36,711 nt of DNA from CAZBBC01 sp964489835 (GTDB lineage Bacteria > Calditrichota > Calditrichia > JAJRVZ01): the NCBI GenBank assembly GCA_964489835.1, contig CAZBBC010000029.1, positions 1-36,711 of the forward strand. The letters are read 5' to 3'. Shown piece after piece: positions 1-8,075 of the stretch. The notes below the pieces were generated by a model, which saw only the letters and a program-made list of their open reading frames with translations, searched no databases and was not told the origin of the DNA. Positions within the stretch are counted from its first letter, which is position 1, and every line of letters starts with the position of its first letter. A program made the translations under genes and the position numbers.

Positions 1-13
1 AAGATATTTATAT

Positions 14-60
14 GTTCTAATTAGAACGGCCAGAGGCCGTCGCTCGCCCGAAGGGCGAGC
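14..60. repeat. Three consecutive perfect inverted repeats
   Basis: Three hairpin-forming palindromes lie back to back: 14-27 is a perfect 14-bp palindrome; 26-31 pairs with 35-40 around a 3-base loop; 42-49 pairs with 53-60 around GAA. The last two are GC-rich in an AT-rich context. A weaker stem follows (74-79 with 91-96). No uridine run follows directly, so this is not a clean intrinsic terminator. It may end a gene lying left of the window or be a REP-like dispersed element. Confidence 0.6.
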
Positions 61-116
61 CCTAGGTTCTCTGTGGCTATTTTTTTACATTAGCCAAAGA
101 CCAAAAGGGATAGCTG

Positions 117-248
117 ATGAATAATTCGAACCCTCTCTGGCAGGATATTATTAAATTTTCAAAAAATAAAACCAAATTAGCAGTCAGTTTTATTGCCTTA
201 GGGATTGTCGGGATTGCGTTTGAATTTCTTAATAATTTCCGAAGATAG
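117..248 (+). CDS. Possible 43-aa single-pass membrane peptide
   Basis: An ATG at 117 opens 43 codons ending in TAG at 246-248. A GGGA Shine-Dalgarno-like stretch lies about 7 nt upstream. The predicted peptide has a polar N-terminal third with several lysines (MNNSNPLWQD, then basic residues), one hydrophobic helix near residues 21-38 (core SFIALGIVGIAF) and a basic RR end. This pattern fits a small inner-membrane protein. It converges with the mutase gene and overlaps its last 20 bp. I do not recognise a family and coding is not proven; a chance ORF is possible. It is too short for most gene callers. Confidence 0.35.
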   Translation: MNNSNPLWQDIIKFSKNKTKLAVSFIALGIVGIAFEFLNNFRR

Positions 249-1854
249 TACGCAGACTATCGGATATTTCGCCCAATGTTGTCCGTGCTTCGATGCAATT
301 AATGATAAAGGGTAGCAAATTATCTGAACTTTTTGCAGCCGTTTCCAATGCTTGACGAGCCGCTGACACTTTTACCTGATCACGGTTCTTTTTATATTGA
401 TTGATTCGTCTGATCTGACGATTTATCATTGCCTTATTAATCCTTAACAGTTCGTTGACACCGGTTTCTTTTTGGACAAATTTATTTACACCGATGACGA
501 TTTTGTCACCATTTTCCACCTTTTTTTGATATTCATAAGCTCTTTTTGATATTTCATTCTGAAAATATCCTTGTTTAATTGCCTCTACCGCCCCGCCAAG
601 TTCATCAATTTTATTGATGTATTCGATCACCCGTCTTTCAATCTCATTGGTGAGGTATTCAATAAAATATGATCCACCTAAAGGATCACAGGTATCAGCG
701 ATACCGCTTTCATGGGCGATGATCTGTTGGGTACGGAGGGCAATGCGAACGGAATTTTCCGTTGGAAGGGCCAGGGCCTCGTCGAAGGAATTTGTATGCA
801 AGGATTGTGTACCTCCCAGTACCGCTGCAAGTGCCTGCAGGGTAACACGAACAATGTTGTTTTCCGGTTGCTGAGCGGTTAGGGTGCTTCCAGCAGTCTG
901 TGTGTGAAATCGAAGTCGCAGGGATTTTTCATTTTTTGCCCGGAATCGATGTCTCATAATATTTGCCCACATTCGTCGGGCCGCCCGGAATTTAGCGATT
1001 TCTTCAAAAAAATTATTATGAGCATTAAAAAAGAATGAAAGACGAGAAGCAAAATCATCAACATTTAATCCGGCGCTTAGTGCAGCTTCCACATATGCAA
1101 TAGCATTGGCCAGGGTGAAAGCCAGTTCCTGAATGGCATCAGAACCAGCTTCACGAATGTGATAGCCGGATATACTGATCATATTCCAGCGTGGAAGATT
1201 TTGACTGCAATATTTAAAGATATCGGTAATTAAACGCATGGAATGGTCAGGGGGATAAATAAATGTACCCCGGGCAATATATTCTTTAAGAATGTCATTC
1301 TGAATGGTACCGGAAATTTTCGTGAGATCCGCTCCCTGTTTTTTCGCAAGGACAATATAAAACGCCAATAGGATTGCTGCTGTCGCATTTATAGTCATCG
1401 AAGTACTGACTTCTTCCAGGGGAATTCCATCGAATAGTAGTTCCATATCTTCAAGAGAAGATATGGGCACACCAACCTTTCCAACTTCACCGTCAGCCAG
1501 GGTGTGGTTGGAATCATATCCGATTTGTGTGGGAAGATCAAAAGCAACGGAGAGTCCGGTTGTACCACTTTTTAAAAGATACTTAAAACGTTCATTTGTA
1601 TCTTCTGCCGCTCCGAACCCGGCATATTGGCGCATCGTCCAGAACTGGCTGCGATACATCTGGGATTGCACACCGCGCGTATACGGATAATTACCGGGCG
1701 TTCCAAGTGCTCTCTCATAATCAAAATTGCTGTCAGGCGGATAGAAAGGATGAATTAGGATTTGGGCGTCGGTTGAAAATTTTTTCTTTCGCTCCGGATT
1801 TTTTTTAGCCATTTTATTTCTTTTTTTTGATATGTTTTTATCCGAATCTTTCAT
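229..1854 (-). CDS. Methylmalonyl-CoA mutase large (alpha) subunit, catalytic domain only
   Basis: B12-dependent isomerase of the (R)-methylmalonyl-CoA/succinyl-CoA type. The 541 residues are the substrate-binding TIM barrel only, as in alpha/beta-type mutases; the C-terminal cobalamin domain (DxHxxG) is absent and no separate B12 subunit lies in the window. Using remembered Propionibacterium numbering, all key residues align with a constant offset of 12: Y77 (Y89), Q185 (Q197), R195 (R207) and H232 (H244). Y77 and R195 bind the substrate carboxylate and are Phe and Gln in isobutyryl-CoA mutases, so methylmalonyl-CoA is the better guess. The position of R82 is Gln here (Q70), and Y75/T77 are also Gln. 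The start follows a GGTATAA tandem repeat that provides an AAGG ribosome-binding-like motif; Met15 is an alternative start. It is downstream of the carboxylase genes on the same strand, fitting propionyl-CoA to succinyl-CoA conversion. Confidence 0.9.
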   Translation of the reverse strand: MKDSDKNISKKRNKMAKKNPERKKKFSTDAQILIHPFYPPDSNFDYERALGTPGNYPYTRGVQSQMYRSQFWTMRQYAGFGAAEDTNERFKYLLKSGTTGLSVAFDLPTQIGYDSNHTLADGEVGKVGVPISSLEDMELLFDGIPLEEVSTSMTINATAAILLAFYIVLAKKQGADLTKISGTIQNDILKEYIARGTFIYPPDHSMRLITDIFKYCSQNLPRWNMISISGYHIREAGSDAIQELAFTLANAIAYVEAALSAGLNVDDFASRLSFFFNAHNNFFEEIAKFRAARRMWANIMRHRFRAKNEKSLRLRFHTQTAGSTLTAQQPENNIVRVTLQALAAVLGGTQSLHTNSFDEALALPTENSVRIALRTQQIIAHESGIADTCDPLGGSYFIEYLTNEIERRVIEYINKIDELGGAVEAIKQGYFQNEISKRAYEYQKKVENGDKIVIGVNKFVQKETGVNELLRINKAMINRQIRRINQYKKNRDQVKVSAARQALETAAKSSDNLLPFIINCIEARTTLGEISDSLRTIFGNY

Positions 1855-2000
1855 GATACCTTATACCTTATACCNNNNNNNNNNNNNNNNNNNNNNNNNN
1901 NNNNNNNNNNNNNNNNNNNNNNNNNNNNNNNNNNNNNNNNNNNNNNNNNNNNNNNNNNNNNNNNNNNNNNNNNNATACCTTATACCTTATACCATATACC
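1855..2000 (-). repeat. Heptamer tandem array (GGTATAA on the minus strand), interrupted by the assembly gap
   Basis: On the minus strand, repeats of GGTATAA occupy the spacer between the biotin carrier gene and the mutase start codon. Almost three units lie at 1855-1874 and almost four at 1975-2000, with 100 Ns between. The same register of motif on both sides of the gap suggests the assembler failed on a longer array. The last unit touches the mutase ATG at 1854 and supplies its only Shine-Dalgarno-like bases. True copy number is unknown. Confidence 0.75.
1875..1974. other. Assembly gap (100 N)
   Basis: Exactly 100 undefined bases, the size usually used for a scaffold gap of unknown length. 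Both flanks are the same heptamer tandem repeat, so the missing sequence is probably more of it. Distances measured across this point are unreliable. Confidence 0.97.
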
Positions 2001-2002
2001 CC

Positions 2003-2027
2003 AGGCGCATCGCAATGCGCCTCTATA
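2003..2027 (-). repeat. Dispersed palindrome, TAGAGGCGCATTGC type
   Basis: Positions 2003-2010 and 2015-2022 are perfect complements around a 4-base centre. Read on the minus strand, the element starts TAGAGGCGCATTGC. A close relative starting TAGAGACGCATTGC is at 34718-34740, also next to GGTATAN heptamers. The TAG at its edge (2023-2025) is the stop codon of the biotin carrier gene. Confidence 0.7.
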
Positions 2028-2535
2028 TGTGCCCAATAACCAGCAATGCCTGATTTTTTTCTACGCTGATGCCGTCTTTGATCATCACTTTTTTTACGAT
2101 ACCGTCTGATTCAGATTTTATTTCATTTTCCATCTTCATTGCTTCGAGGCTTATTAAGCCGTCACCTTTTTTGATTGAATCACCCTCTTTTACTTTTATT
2201 TTTGTAATAAGCCCGGGGATCGGTGCGATGATCGTCTGGTCACCACTGGCCTGGGTAGCATGTTCAACCAGATTTCTTAACTCTCTCGATCGTTCATCTT
2301 CTACGCGGACAGGAAAATAATCCCCATCGAGATGAACATGGTAGAGGTTATTTTCCTTGATAATATGCACGAGGTGAGAAGTACCATTAAGAATAAAGAC
2401 AAATCGATTATTGCCTAATGATGTAAAAGAATAGTGTATCGGACTGTTTTTATCTTGAAAATAGCTGGTTCCGTTGTTCTCGATCTCTTCTTCAAACGTC
2501 CAGACTTTATCCCGTATGCCAGCAAATAACTTCAT
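2023..2535 (-). CDS. Biotin carboxyl carrier subunit of an acyl-CoA (probably propionyl-CoA) carboxylase
   Basis: The protein carries the biotin that shuttles CO2 from the biotin carboxylase to a carboxyltransferase. Of 170 residues, the last ~70 are a biotinyl domain with the EAMKME motif; K134 is the expected biotinylation site. Residues 1-95 resemble the linker (BT-like) region found between the biotin carboxylase and carrier domains of propionyl-CoA carboxylase alpha chains. It overlaps the upstream biotin carboxylase by 4 bp (ATGA), so the two halves of a normally fused alpha chain are encoded separately but translationally coupled. BirA (8307-9131) is the likely modifying enzyme. Substrate is inferred from the downstream mutase gene. 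The stop codon lies inside a dispersed repeat, so the extreme C-terminus may have been trimmed by it, although the carrier domain looks complete. Confidence 0.85.
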   Translation of the reverse strand: MKLFAGIRDKVWTFEEEIENNGTSYFQDKNSPIHYSFTSLGNNRFVFILNGTSHLVHIIKENNLYHVHLDGDYFPVRVEDERSRELRNLVEHATQASGDQTIIAPIPGLITKIKVKEGDSIKKGDGLISLEAMKMENEIKSESDGIVKKVMIKDGISVEKNQALLVIGHI

Positions 2536-4028
2536 TCTCGATCCAGTATATTTTTGCGCTTAATAATTTTCCAGTTGGAAGTGGTATTTCCAACTATTGT
2601 CTGAAATTTTTTTTTATTTTTTTCTTTTTCATAAAAGATGGTAGCTGCCAGTGCAGCGACTTCTGCTTTCTTTTCATTCATACTGAACAGGGAAGGTTCT
2701 TCAGTAATAAAATGCGTGGTAAAATCGCCGTTGATAAAGCGTTTATGCTGAAGCACCTTGATTAAAAATGGTATCGTACTATGAATCCCCTGAAGCTCAT
2801 ATTCTGCCAGGGCCCGTATCATTCGTTGAATAGCAGCAGTTCTCGCAGGTGCCCAGGCAATTAGTTTTGATATCATCGGATCATAATAAAGGGAAATCTC
2901 ATTGCCGGTGGTGATGCCGCTGTCTTCCCGAATACCGGGTCCGCTGGGAGGAGAAATATGATGGATAATTCCCGGTGAAGGTGCAAAATTGTGATCAGGA
3001 TCCTCAGCATAAATTCGACATTCAATGGCATGACCCCAAAAACAATCAACGCTTTTATCGAGGCTCATTTTTCGTCCGGCCGCGATATTGAGCTGTTCCA
3101 TGACAATATCCAGACCGGTTACCATTTCCGTAACCGGATGTTCAACCTGTAAACGGGTATTCATTTCTAAAAAATAAAAATAGCGGTTTTTATCGACCAG
3201 AAATTCAATCGTTCCTGCATTCTGATAACCACATGCTTGTGCAGCCTTTATAGCCGCATTACCCATCTCTGTTCGTAATCCCGGATCCAGCAAGATGGAT
3301 GGAGCTTCTTCAATTAATTTTTGATGCCGGCGCTGAATTGAACATTCTCTTTCTCCCAGGTGAATGGTATTTCCCATTGCATCGGCAAGTATCTGGAATT
3401 CAATATGACGTGGTTTTTCGAGATATTTTTCCAAATAAACGTCTGCATTGCCAAAGGCGGCACCTGCTTCTCTTCGTGCACCTTCAAGCGCCGGTATCAG
3501 CTCCTCCGGTTTCTCAACCAGACGCATTCCTTTACCACCACCCCCGGCAGCTGCTTTTACGAGCAGCGGATACCCGATTTGCTTTGCAGTTTCGGAAGCT
3601 TCTGTTTCTGTAGTGATGGCAGTTTCCGTGCCAGGAACAACCGGTACACCCGCTTCAATCATCCGTTTTCGGGCTGCTGTTTTATTCCCCATAAGGTCAA
3701 TCACATCAGCGGATGGACCGATAAAAACAATACCGTTATTAACAACAAGCCTGGCAAAGTCGGCATTTTCTGCCAAAAAACCATAACCTGGATGAACGGC
3801 TTCCGCTCCGGATTTTTTGCATATATCGATAATTTTATCGGCACGGAGGTATGTATCAAGCGAAATCGTACCATTTAGGGGATAAGCTTCGTCACAGAAG
3901 TGGACGAAAGGTGCTTTTCGATCCAGATCCGAGAAGACAGCAACAGTTTTTATGCTCATTTCCCGGCAGGTTCGGGCAATACGCAGAGCGATTTCACCAC
4001 GATTGGCGATCAATATTTTATTAAACAT
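2532..4028 (-). CDS. Biotin carboxylase subunit of acyl-CoA (probably propionyl-CoA) carboxylase
   Basis: ATP-grasp enzyme that carboxylates the carrier-bound biotin using bicarbonate and ATP. The 498 residues begin with the family N-terminus (KILIANRGEIA), contain HPGYGFLAEN, the glycine-rich ATP loop (KAAAGGGGKGM), the ERECSIQRRHQK stretch and EMNTRLQVEHPVTE. About 50 residues beyond a typical AccC end form a low-complexity lysine-rich tail where fused alpha chains would continue into the BT region. It is the first gene of the minus-strand propionate module and diverges from the threonine aldolase gene; the 193-bp space between them must hold both promoters. It is distinct from the AccC at 27994-29340. 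Assignment to propionyl-CoA rather than acetyl- or methylcrotonyl-CoA rests on context. Confidence 0.88.
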   Translation of the reverse strand: MFNKILIANRGEIALRIARTCREMSIKTVAVFSDLDRKAPFVHFCDEAYPLNGTISLDTYLRADKIIDICKKSGAEAVHPGYGFLAENADFARLVVNNGIVFIGPSADVIDLMGNKTAARKRMIEAGVPVVPGTETAITTETEASETAKQIGYPLLVKAAAGGGGKGMRLVEKPEELIPALEGARREAGAAFGNADVYLEKYLEKPRHIEFQILADAMGNTIHLGERECSIQRRHQKLIEEAPSILLDPGLRTEMGNAAIKAAQACGYQNAGTIEFLVDKNRYFYFLEMNTRLQVEHPVTEMVTGLDIVMEQLNIAAGRKMSLDKSVDCFWGHAIECRIYAEDPDHNFAPSPGIIHHISPPSGPGIREDSGITTGNEISLYYDPMISKLIAWAPARTAAIQRMIRALAEYELQGIHSTIPFLIKVLQHKRFINGDFTTHFITEEPSLFSMNEKKAEVAALAATIFYEKEKNKKKFQTIVGNTTSNWKIIKRKNILDRE

Positions 4029-4221
4029 AATGTTTTTGTGATTGGCTATGGAGAATAAATATAGGCTATCTGACTTTGCAAATCAATTAATGAATCGCGG
4101 GCCAGGGAATGGTGGAAAAGGGCAATTTCCAAATTAATGGAAAGGTTGTCGATGGCTTGCGCAGTTTTATAAATTTGATTAATTTAAACTTCTAATCTAC
4201 ATCTAAGGATTGAGGTGGTTG

Positions 4222-5253
4222 ATGCGTGTAATAGACTTAAGAAGTGATACGGTTACCGTCCCGACTTCTGATATGCGGGCCTTTATGATGCAGGCAGAAG
4301 TTGGTGATGATGTTTTTAGAGAGGATCCGACTATCAATGATCTTCAGAACATGATAGCGGAAATGTTAGGAAAAGAAGCCGCTCTTTTTGTTTCCAGTGG
4401 TACTCAGGCCAACCAGATATCTATTAATGCGCACACCCAACCTGGTGGTGAAGTTATATGTGATTATAATTCGCACATTTTTAACTATGAAGCGGGTGCA
4501 CCGGCCATGCTATCTGGCGTGCAGCTTCATCCCATTCATGGGATCAACGGTCATCCAACGGCAGAGCAGATTGCAGAGGCCATTCGGCAACCGGATGACC
4601 ATTATCCGCAGACACAATTGATCTGTCTGGAAAATACCCATAATCGTGGCGGAGGGATGATCTATCCGATCGAGAGCATTAGATGGATCCATTCACTGGC
4701 CAGGGAGAAAAATCTGAAAATGCACCTCGATGGTGCTCGTTTGTGGAATGCTGCTATTGAGACTGGAATAAGTCTCAAGGAATATGCCCGCCATTTTGAT
4801 TCAGTATCGCTTTGTTTCTCAAAAGGTTTAGGGGCACCGGTTGGCTCGATCGTGGTTGGATCAGAAAAATTTATTCAAAGAGCGCACTATTACCGTAAGG
4901 CATATGGTGGTGGCATGCGACAGGTTGGAATTCTAGCCGCCGCATGTATTTATGCCGTGGAAAACCATTTTGAACGACTGGCGGATGATCATCAGAATGC
5001 CCGGTTATTAGCCAAGGGCCTGAGCAGCATTAAACTTTTCAATATAGATGTCGCGGCAGTACAAACCAATATTGTTATTGCTAATATTACGTCACCCAGC
5101 GTATCCGCTTATGATGTTGAAGAACAGATGAAGGAAGAAGGCATTCTGTCGATACCTTTTGGATCCCACAAATTACGATTTGTCACACATTTGAATATAA
5201 GCCGTAAGGATATTGAGACTTGTATTGATAAACTAACCCATATCTTTAAGTAG
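4222..5253 (+). CDS. ltaE: Low-specificity L-threonine aldolase
   Basis: PLP-dependent fold-type I enzyme that cleaves L-threonine and L-allo-threonine to glycine and acetaldehyde. The N-terminus (VIDLRSDTVT) is the family signature; residues 59-62 (SGTQ) and H85 line the cofactor pocket, D170 and R173 contact the PLP ring and phosphate, and K201 in SLCFSKGLGAP is the Schiff-base lysine. 343 aa is the usual length. I chose the ATG at 4222 because GAGGTGG precedes it at normal spacing; a TTG at 4210 would overlap that site. The glycine product could feed the glycine cleavage proteins encoded at 29352-33823, but that link is inference. The next gene, trkA, starts 8 bp after the stop. Confidence 0.92.
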   Translation: MRVIDLRSDTVTVPTSDMRAFMMQAEVGDDVFREDPTINDLQNMIAEMLGKEAALFVSSGTQANQISINAHTQPGGEVICDYNSHIFNYEAGAPAMLSGVQLHPIHGINGHPTAEQIAEAIRQPDDHYPQTQLICLENTHNRGGGMIYPIESIRWIHSLAREKNLKMHLDGARLWNAAIETGISLKEYARHFDSVSLCFSKGLGAPVGSIVVGSEKFIQRAHYYRKAYGGGMRQVGILAAACIYAVENHFERLADDHQNARLLAKGLSSIKLFNIDVAAVQTNIVIANITSPSVSAYDVEEQMKEEGILSIPFGSHKLRFVTHLNISRKDIETCIDKLTHIFK

Positions 5254-5261
5254 GATTTTTC

Positions 5262-6602
5262 TTGTATATCATAATTCTAGGTGCTGGAGAAGTCGGCTAT
5301 AATCTGGCCAAATTACTTTCCTATGAAAAACACGATATTGTCATCATTGAACCTAATCTGGAACGTGTTAAAAGAGCCAGAGAAAAACTTGATATTCAGG
5401 TATTTGAAGGCACCGGCAGCAGTCCGGATGATTTAAAAGAGGCTGGTGTTGAAAAAGCTGATATGGTCGTGGCTGTTTCTAATAACGACGAAGTAAATTT
5501 ATTGGCCTGTTTGATTGCCGGAAAGTTTAATGTAAAAACAAAAATTGCCCGGGTGAAAAATCGGGAATTTACCCGTGAAGATTGTGCTATTAATGCGCAA
5601 TTTCTGGGGATTGATCTGATCATTCATCCTGAATCGGAGGTTGCGAAAGCGGTTGTTGGTTTATTGAAAATGTCAGCAGCCACAGATATTCTGGAATTTG
5701 CTGATGGAAAAATACTTTTATTGGGAATTCAGTTAGATAAAAAATGTGAAATTTTGGGCCAATCACTGGCAGAAGTGGGCCGAACGGTCGAGAATATGAC
5801 TTTTCGTACGGTGGCCATCCAAAGACGTGACCGCACTATCATTCCACGTGGCGCCGATATCTTTATGAATAATGACCGCGTTTATGTGATGACTCAGAGG
5901 GAAAATGTGCCCGATTTACTGAAGTTAGCAGGTAAAGAAAATGTGAAAATGGAAAATGTGATGATTCTGGGCGGTGGACAAACAGGAACAGAAATAGCCG
6001 CGCAATTGGAAAAAAATATCAATGTCAAGATCATTGAATCAAATGTTGATAAAACCCAGGTGCTTGCTGATCGTTTGCAGAAGTCTCTGGTAATCCGTGG
6101 CGATGGTAGAGATATCAATCTTCTCGCTCTTGAAGGGATAATAGACATGGATGCCTTTATTTCTGTGACTGGAGATGATGAGACAAATATAATATCCTGC
6201 CTGGTAGCTAAACATTTGAAGGTGCCGCGTATTATTTCACTGATCAATAAAACCGATTATACGCCGATTATTCCTACCATTGGCATCGATGCCTATGTCT
6301 CCAAACAAATTGTTACGGTTGACCAGATTCTGAAGTTTATTCGGCGTGGTTCAATTGTTAGTGTAGCCTCAATCCCGGGACTGGCTGCTGAAGTTCTTGA
6401 ATATATTGCCCAGGATAATTCTAAAATTATTCGAAAACCGCTGAATGAAATACATTTTCCAAAAGGAGCACTCCTCGGTGCGGTTGTTCGTCGTGATGAA
6501 TTCTTCATTCCTATCGGGAATTCACAAATAAACGCCGGAGATAAGGTTGTTGTATTTGCTTTGCCCACAGCAATCAAAGAAATTGAAAAGTTATTTAATT
6601 AA
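5262..6602 (+). CDS. trkA: Trk system potassium uptake regulatory protein TrkA
   Basis: Cytoplasmic NAD(H)-binding gating subunit of the Trk potassium transporter. The 446 residues form two tandem RCK units: the first Rossmann motif GAGEVG is at residues 7-12 and the second, GGGQTG, lies near residue 238; each is followed by a TrkA-C domain. The start is a TTG at 5262, with the TAGGA that ends ltaE serving as ribosome-binding site. Its partner trkH follows in the same direction, with the trkH reading frame open from directly after the trkA stop codon, so translational coupling is likely. Confidence 0.93.
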   Translation: MYIIILGAGEVGYNLAKLLSYEKHDIVIIEPNLERVKRAREKLDIQVFEGTGSSPDDLKEAGVEKADMVVAVSNNDEVNLLACLIAGKFNVKTKIARVKNREFTREDCAINAQFLGIDLIIHPESEVAKAVVGLLKMSAATDILEFADGKILLLGIQLDKKCEILGQSLAEVGRTVENMTFRTVAIQRRDRTIIPRGADIFMNNDRVYVMTQRENVPDLLKLAGKENVKMENVMILGGGQTGTEIAAQLEKNINVKIIESNVDKTQVLADRLQKSLVIRGDGRDINLLALEGIIDMDAFISVTGDDETNIISCLVAKHLKVPRIISLINKTDYTPIIPTIGIDAYVSKQIVTVDQILKFIRRGSIVSVASIPGLAAEVLEYIAQDNSKIIRKPLNEIHFPKGALLGAVVRRDEFFIPIGNSQINAGDKVVVFALPTAIKEIEKLFN

Positions 6603-6692
6603 AGCACTGAGGCATCTATCAAACTCGCAAATATTAATGTTCGGGCGATTTTATATATCGTTGGGGCACTACTAATTTTTCTCGCCGGTACC

Positions 6693-8075
6693 ATGTTGCT
6701 CCCTCTGATCACTTCTTATATATATGGAGAAGATGATCTTATTCCGATCGCCGTCTCTGCCGTAATTACTGCAACGGTGGGTTTAATATTTTTTTTTATA
6801 TTCCGTACCCCTTATGAGTTGCGGCTGAGAGAAGGTTTTGCACTGGTGACTCTCACCTGGCTGGCTTTTGCTCTATTTGGTGCTCTCCCGTTTTTCATTT
6901 CCGGCTATATTCCTACATTCACGGATGCTTTCTTCGAAACAATGTCAGGGTTTACAACCACCGGGGCAAGTATTTTAACCAATATCGAGAGTTTACCTCA
7001 TGGACTCTTATTTTGGCGTTCATTCACACACTGGTTAGGAGGGATGGGGATTATACTTCTATCTCTTGCGATATTACCTCTGCTCGGAGTTGGTGGTATG
7101 CAACTATATAAGGCAGAAGTCCCCGGACCGGAGCACGACAAACTGAGCCCACGAATTAAAGACACCGCAAAAATCTTATGGGAAGTCTATATATTAATCA
7201 GTGTTATAGAGATGATTCTACTGTATGTAGCCGGCATGAATGTATTCGATGCCATCTGTCATACTTTTGGTACAATGGCTACCGGAGGATTTTCTACCAG
7301 GAATGCCAGTATTGGTTATTATAATAATGCATATATCGACTACATCATCATCATTTTTATGATCATTGCCGGCATAAATTTTTCTCTTCATTATAAAGCA
7401 CTGCGCGGGCGTATTTCAACCTACAGGAACGATCCGGAAACGAGATTTTTCTTCCTTATCCTCGGGGGAGGGACATTACTAATTGTGGCTAATTTATATC
7501 TTTCATATAATTACTCTTTATTCGAGGGACTCCGGAAGGGTTTGTTTCAAACGGTTTCAATTATAACGACCACCGGTTATGGTACGGACGATTATGGAAA
7601 ATGGAGCAGTAGTGACCAAGTCATACTATTTCTTTTTATGTTCCTCGGTGGATGTGCAGGATCTACCGGTGGGGGGATAAAAATCATGCGTTCTCTGGTA
7701 ATCGTCAAGTTTGCTTTTAATGAGATAAAACGATTGATTCATCCCAATGCCGTCTTGCCGGTAAGAATCGGTGAACGAACCATACCGTATGACATTGTGT
7801 CGAACATTACCGGATTTTTTCTCATTTATATCGGAATATTTGTGGCCGGTGTCATATTTATGACTTTACTAGGGCTGGATTTTCTGAGTTCCTTAGGTGC
7901 GGTTGCTGCAACGATCGGAAATATCGGCCCCGGGCTTGGATCTGTTGGACCAACGGGTAATTATGCACATATTCCCATGATAGGAAAATGGGTGTTGTCT
8001 TTTCTCATGCTGGTCGGACGATTGGAAATTTATCCGGTCATTATTTTTCTGACACCGACCTTTTGGAAGGAATGA
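6693..8075 (+). CDS. trkH: Trk-type potassium transporter membrane subunit TrkH
   Basis: Polytopic inner-membrane K+ channel/transporter that pairs with TrkA. Four pore-loop regions are visible: SGFTTTGAS, ATGGFSTRN, TTTGYGTD and GNIGPGLGSVGP, plus the HWLGGMGI stretch. I give the first canonical start (ATG 6693), but it cuts the first transmembrane helix in half. In frame upstream lie codons for NVRAILYIVGALLIFLAGT, which matches a normal TrkH beginning, and the frame is open back to the trkA stop at 6600-6602. No ATG, GTG or TTG occurs in that stretch. ATC at 6618, preceded by GAGG at 6609-6612, or ATT at 6633 may be the true start; readthrough or an assembly error are alternatives. The C-terminus (PTFWKE) looks complete. 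Confidence 0.92.
   Translation: MLLPLITSYIYGEDDLIPIAVSAVITATVGLIFFFIFRTPYELRLREGFALVTLTWLAFALFGALPFFISGYIPTFTDAFFETMSGFTTTGASILTNIESLPHGLLFWRSFTHWLGGMGIILLSLAILPLLGVGGMQLYKAEVPGPEHDKLSPRIKDTAKILWEVYILISVIEMILLYVAGMNVFDAICHTFGTMATGGFSTRNASIGYYNNAYIDYIIIIFMIIAGINFSLHYKALRGRISTYRNDPETRFFFLILGGGTLLIVANLYLSYNYSLFEGLRKGLFQTVSIITTTGYGTDDYGKWSSSDQVILFLFMFLGGCAGSTGGGIKIMRSLVIVKFAFNEIKRLIHPNAVLPVRIGERTIPYDIVSNITGFFLIYIGIFVAGVIFMTLLGLDFLSSLGAVAATIGNIGPGLGSVGPTGNYAHIPMIGKWVLSFLMLVGRLEIYPVIIFLTPTFWKE

Noticed and set aside
1832..2053. Plus-strand open frame across the assembly gap
   Set aside because: Most of its codons are undefined N bases and the rest is heptamer repeat; it has no coding support.
3299..3878. 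Open frames of 100-170 codons opposite the biotin carboxylase gene
   Set aside because: They lie wholly antisense to a well-conserved gene and have no recognisable motifs.
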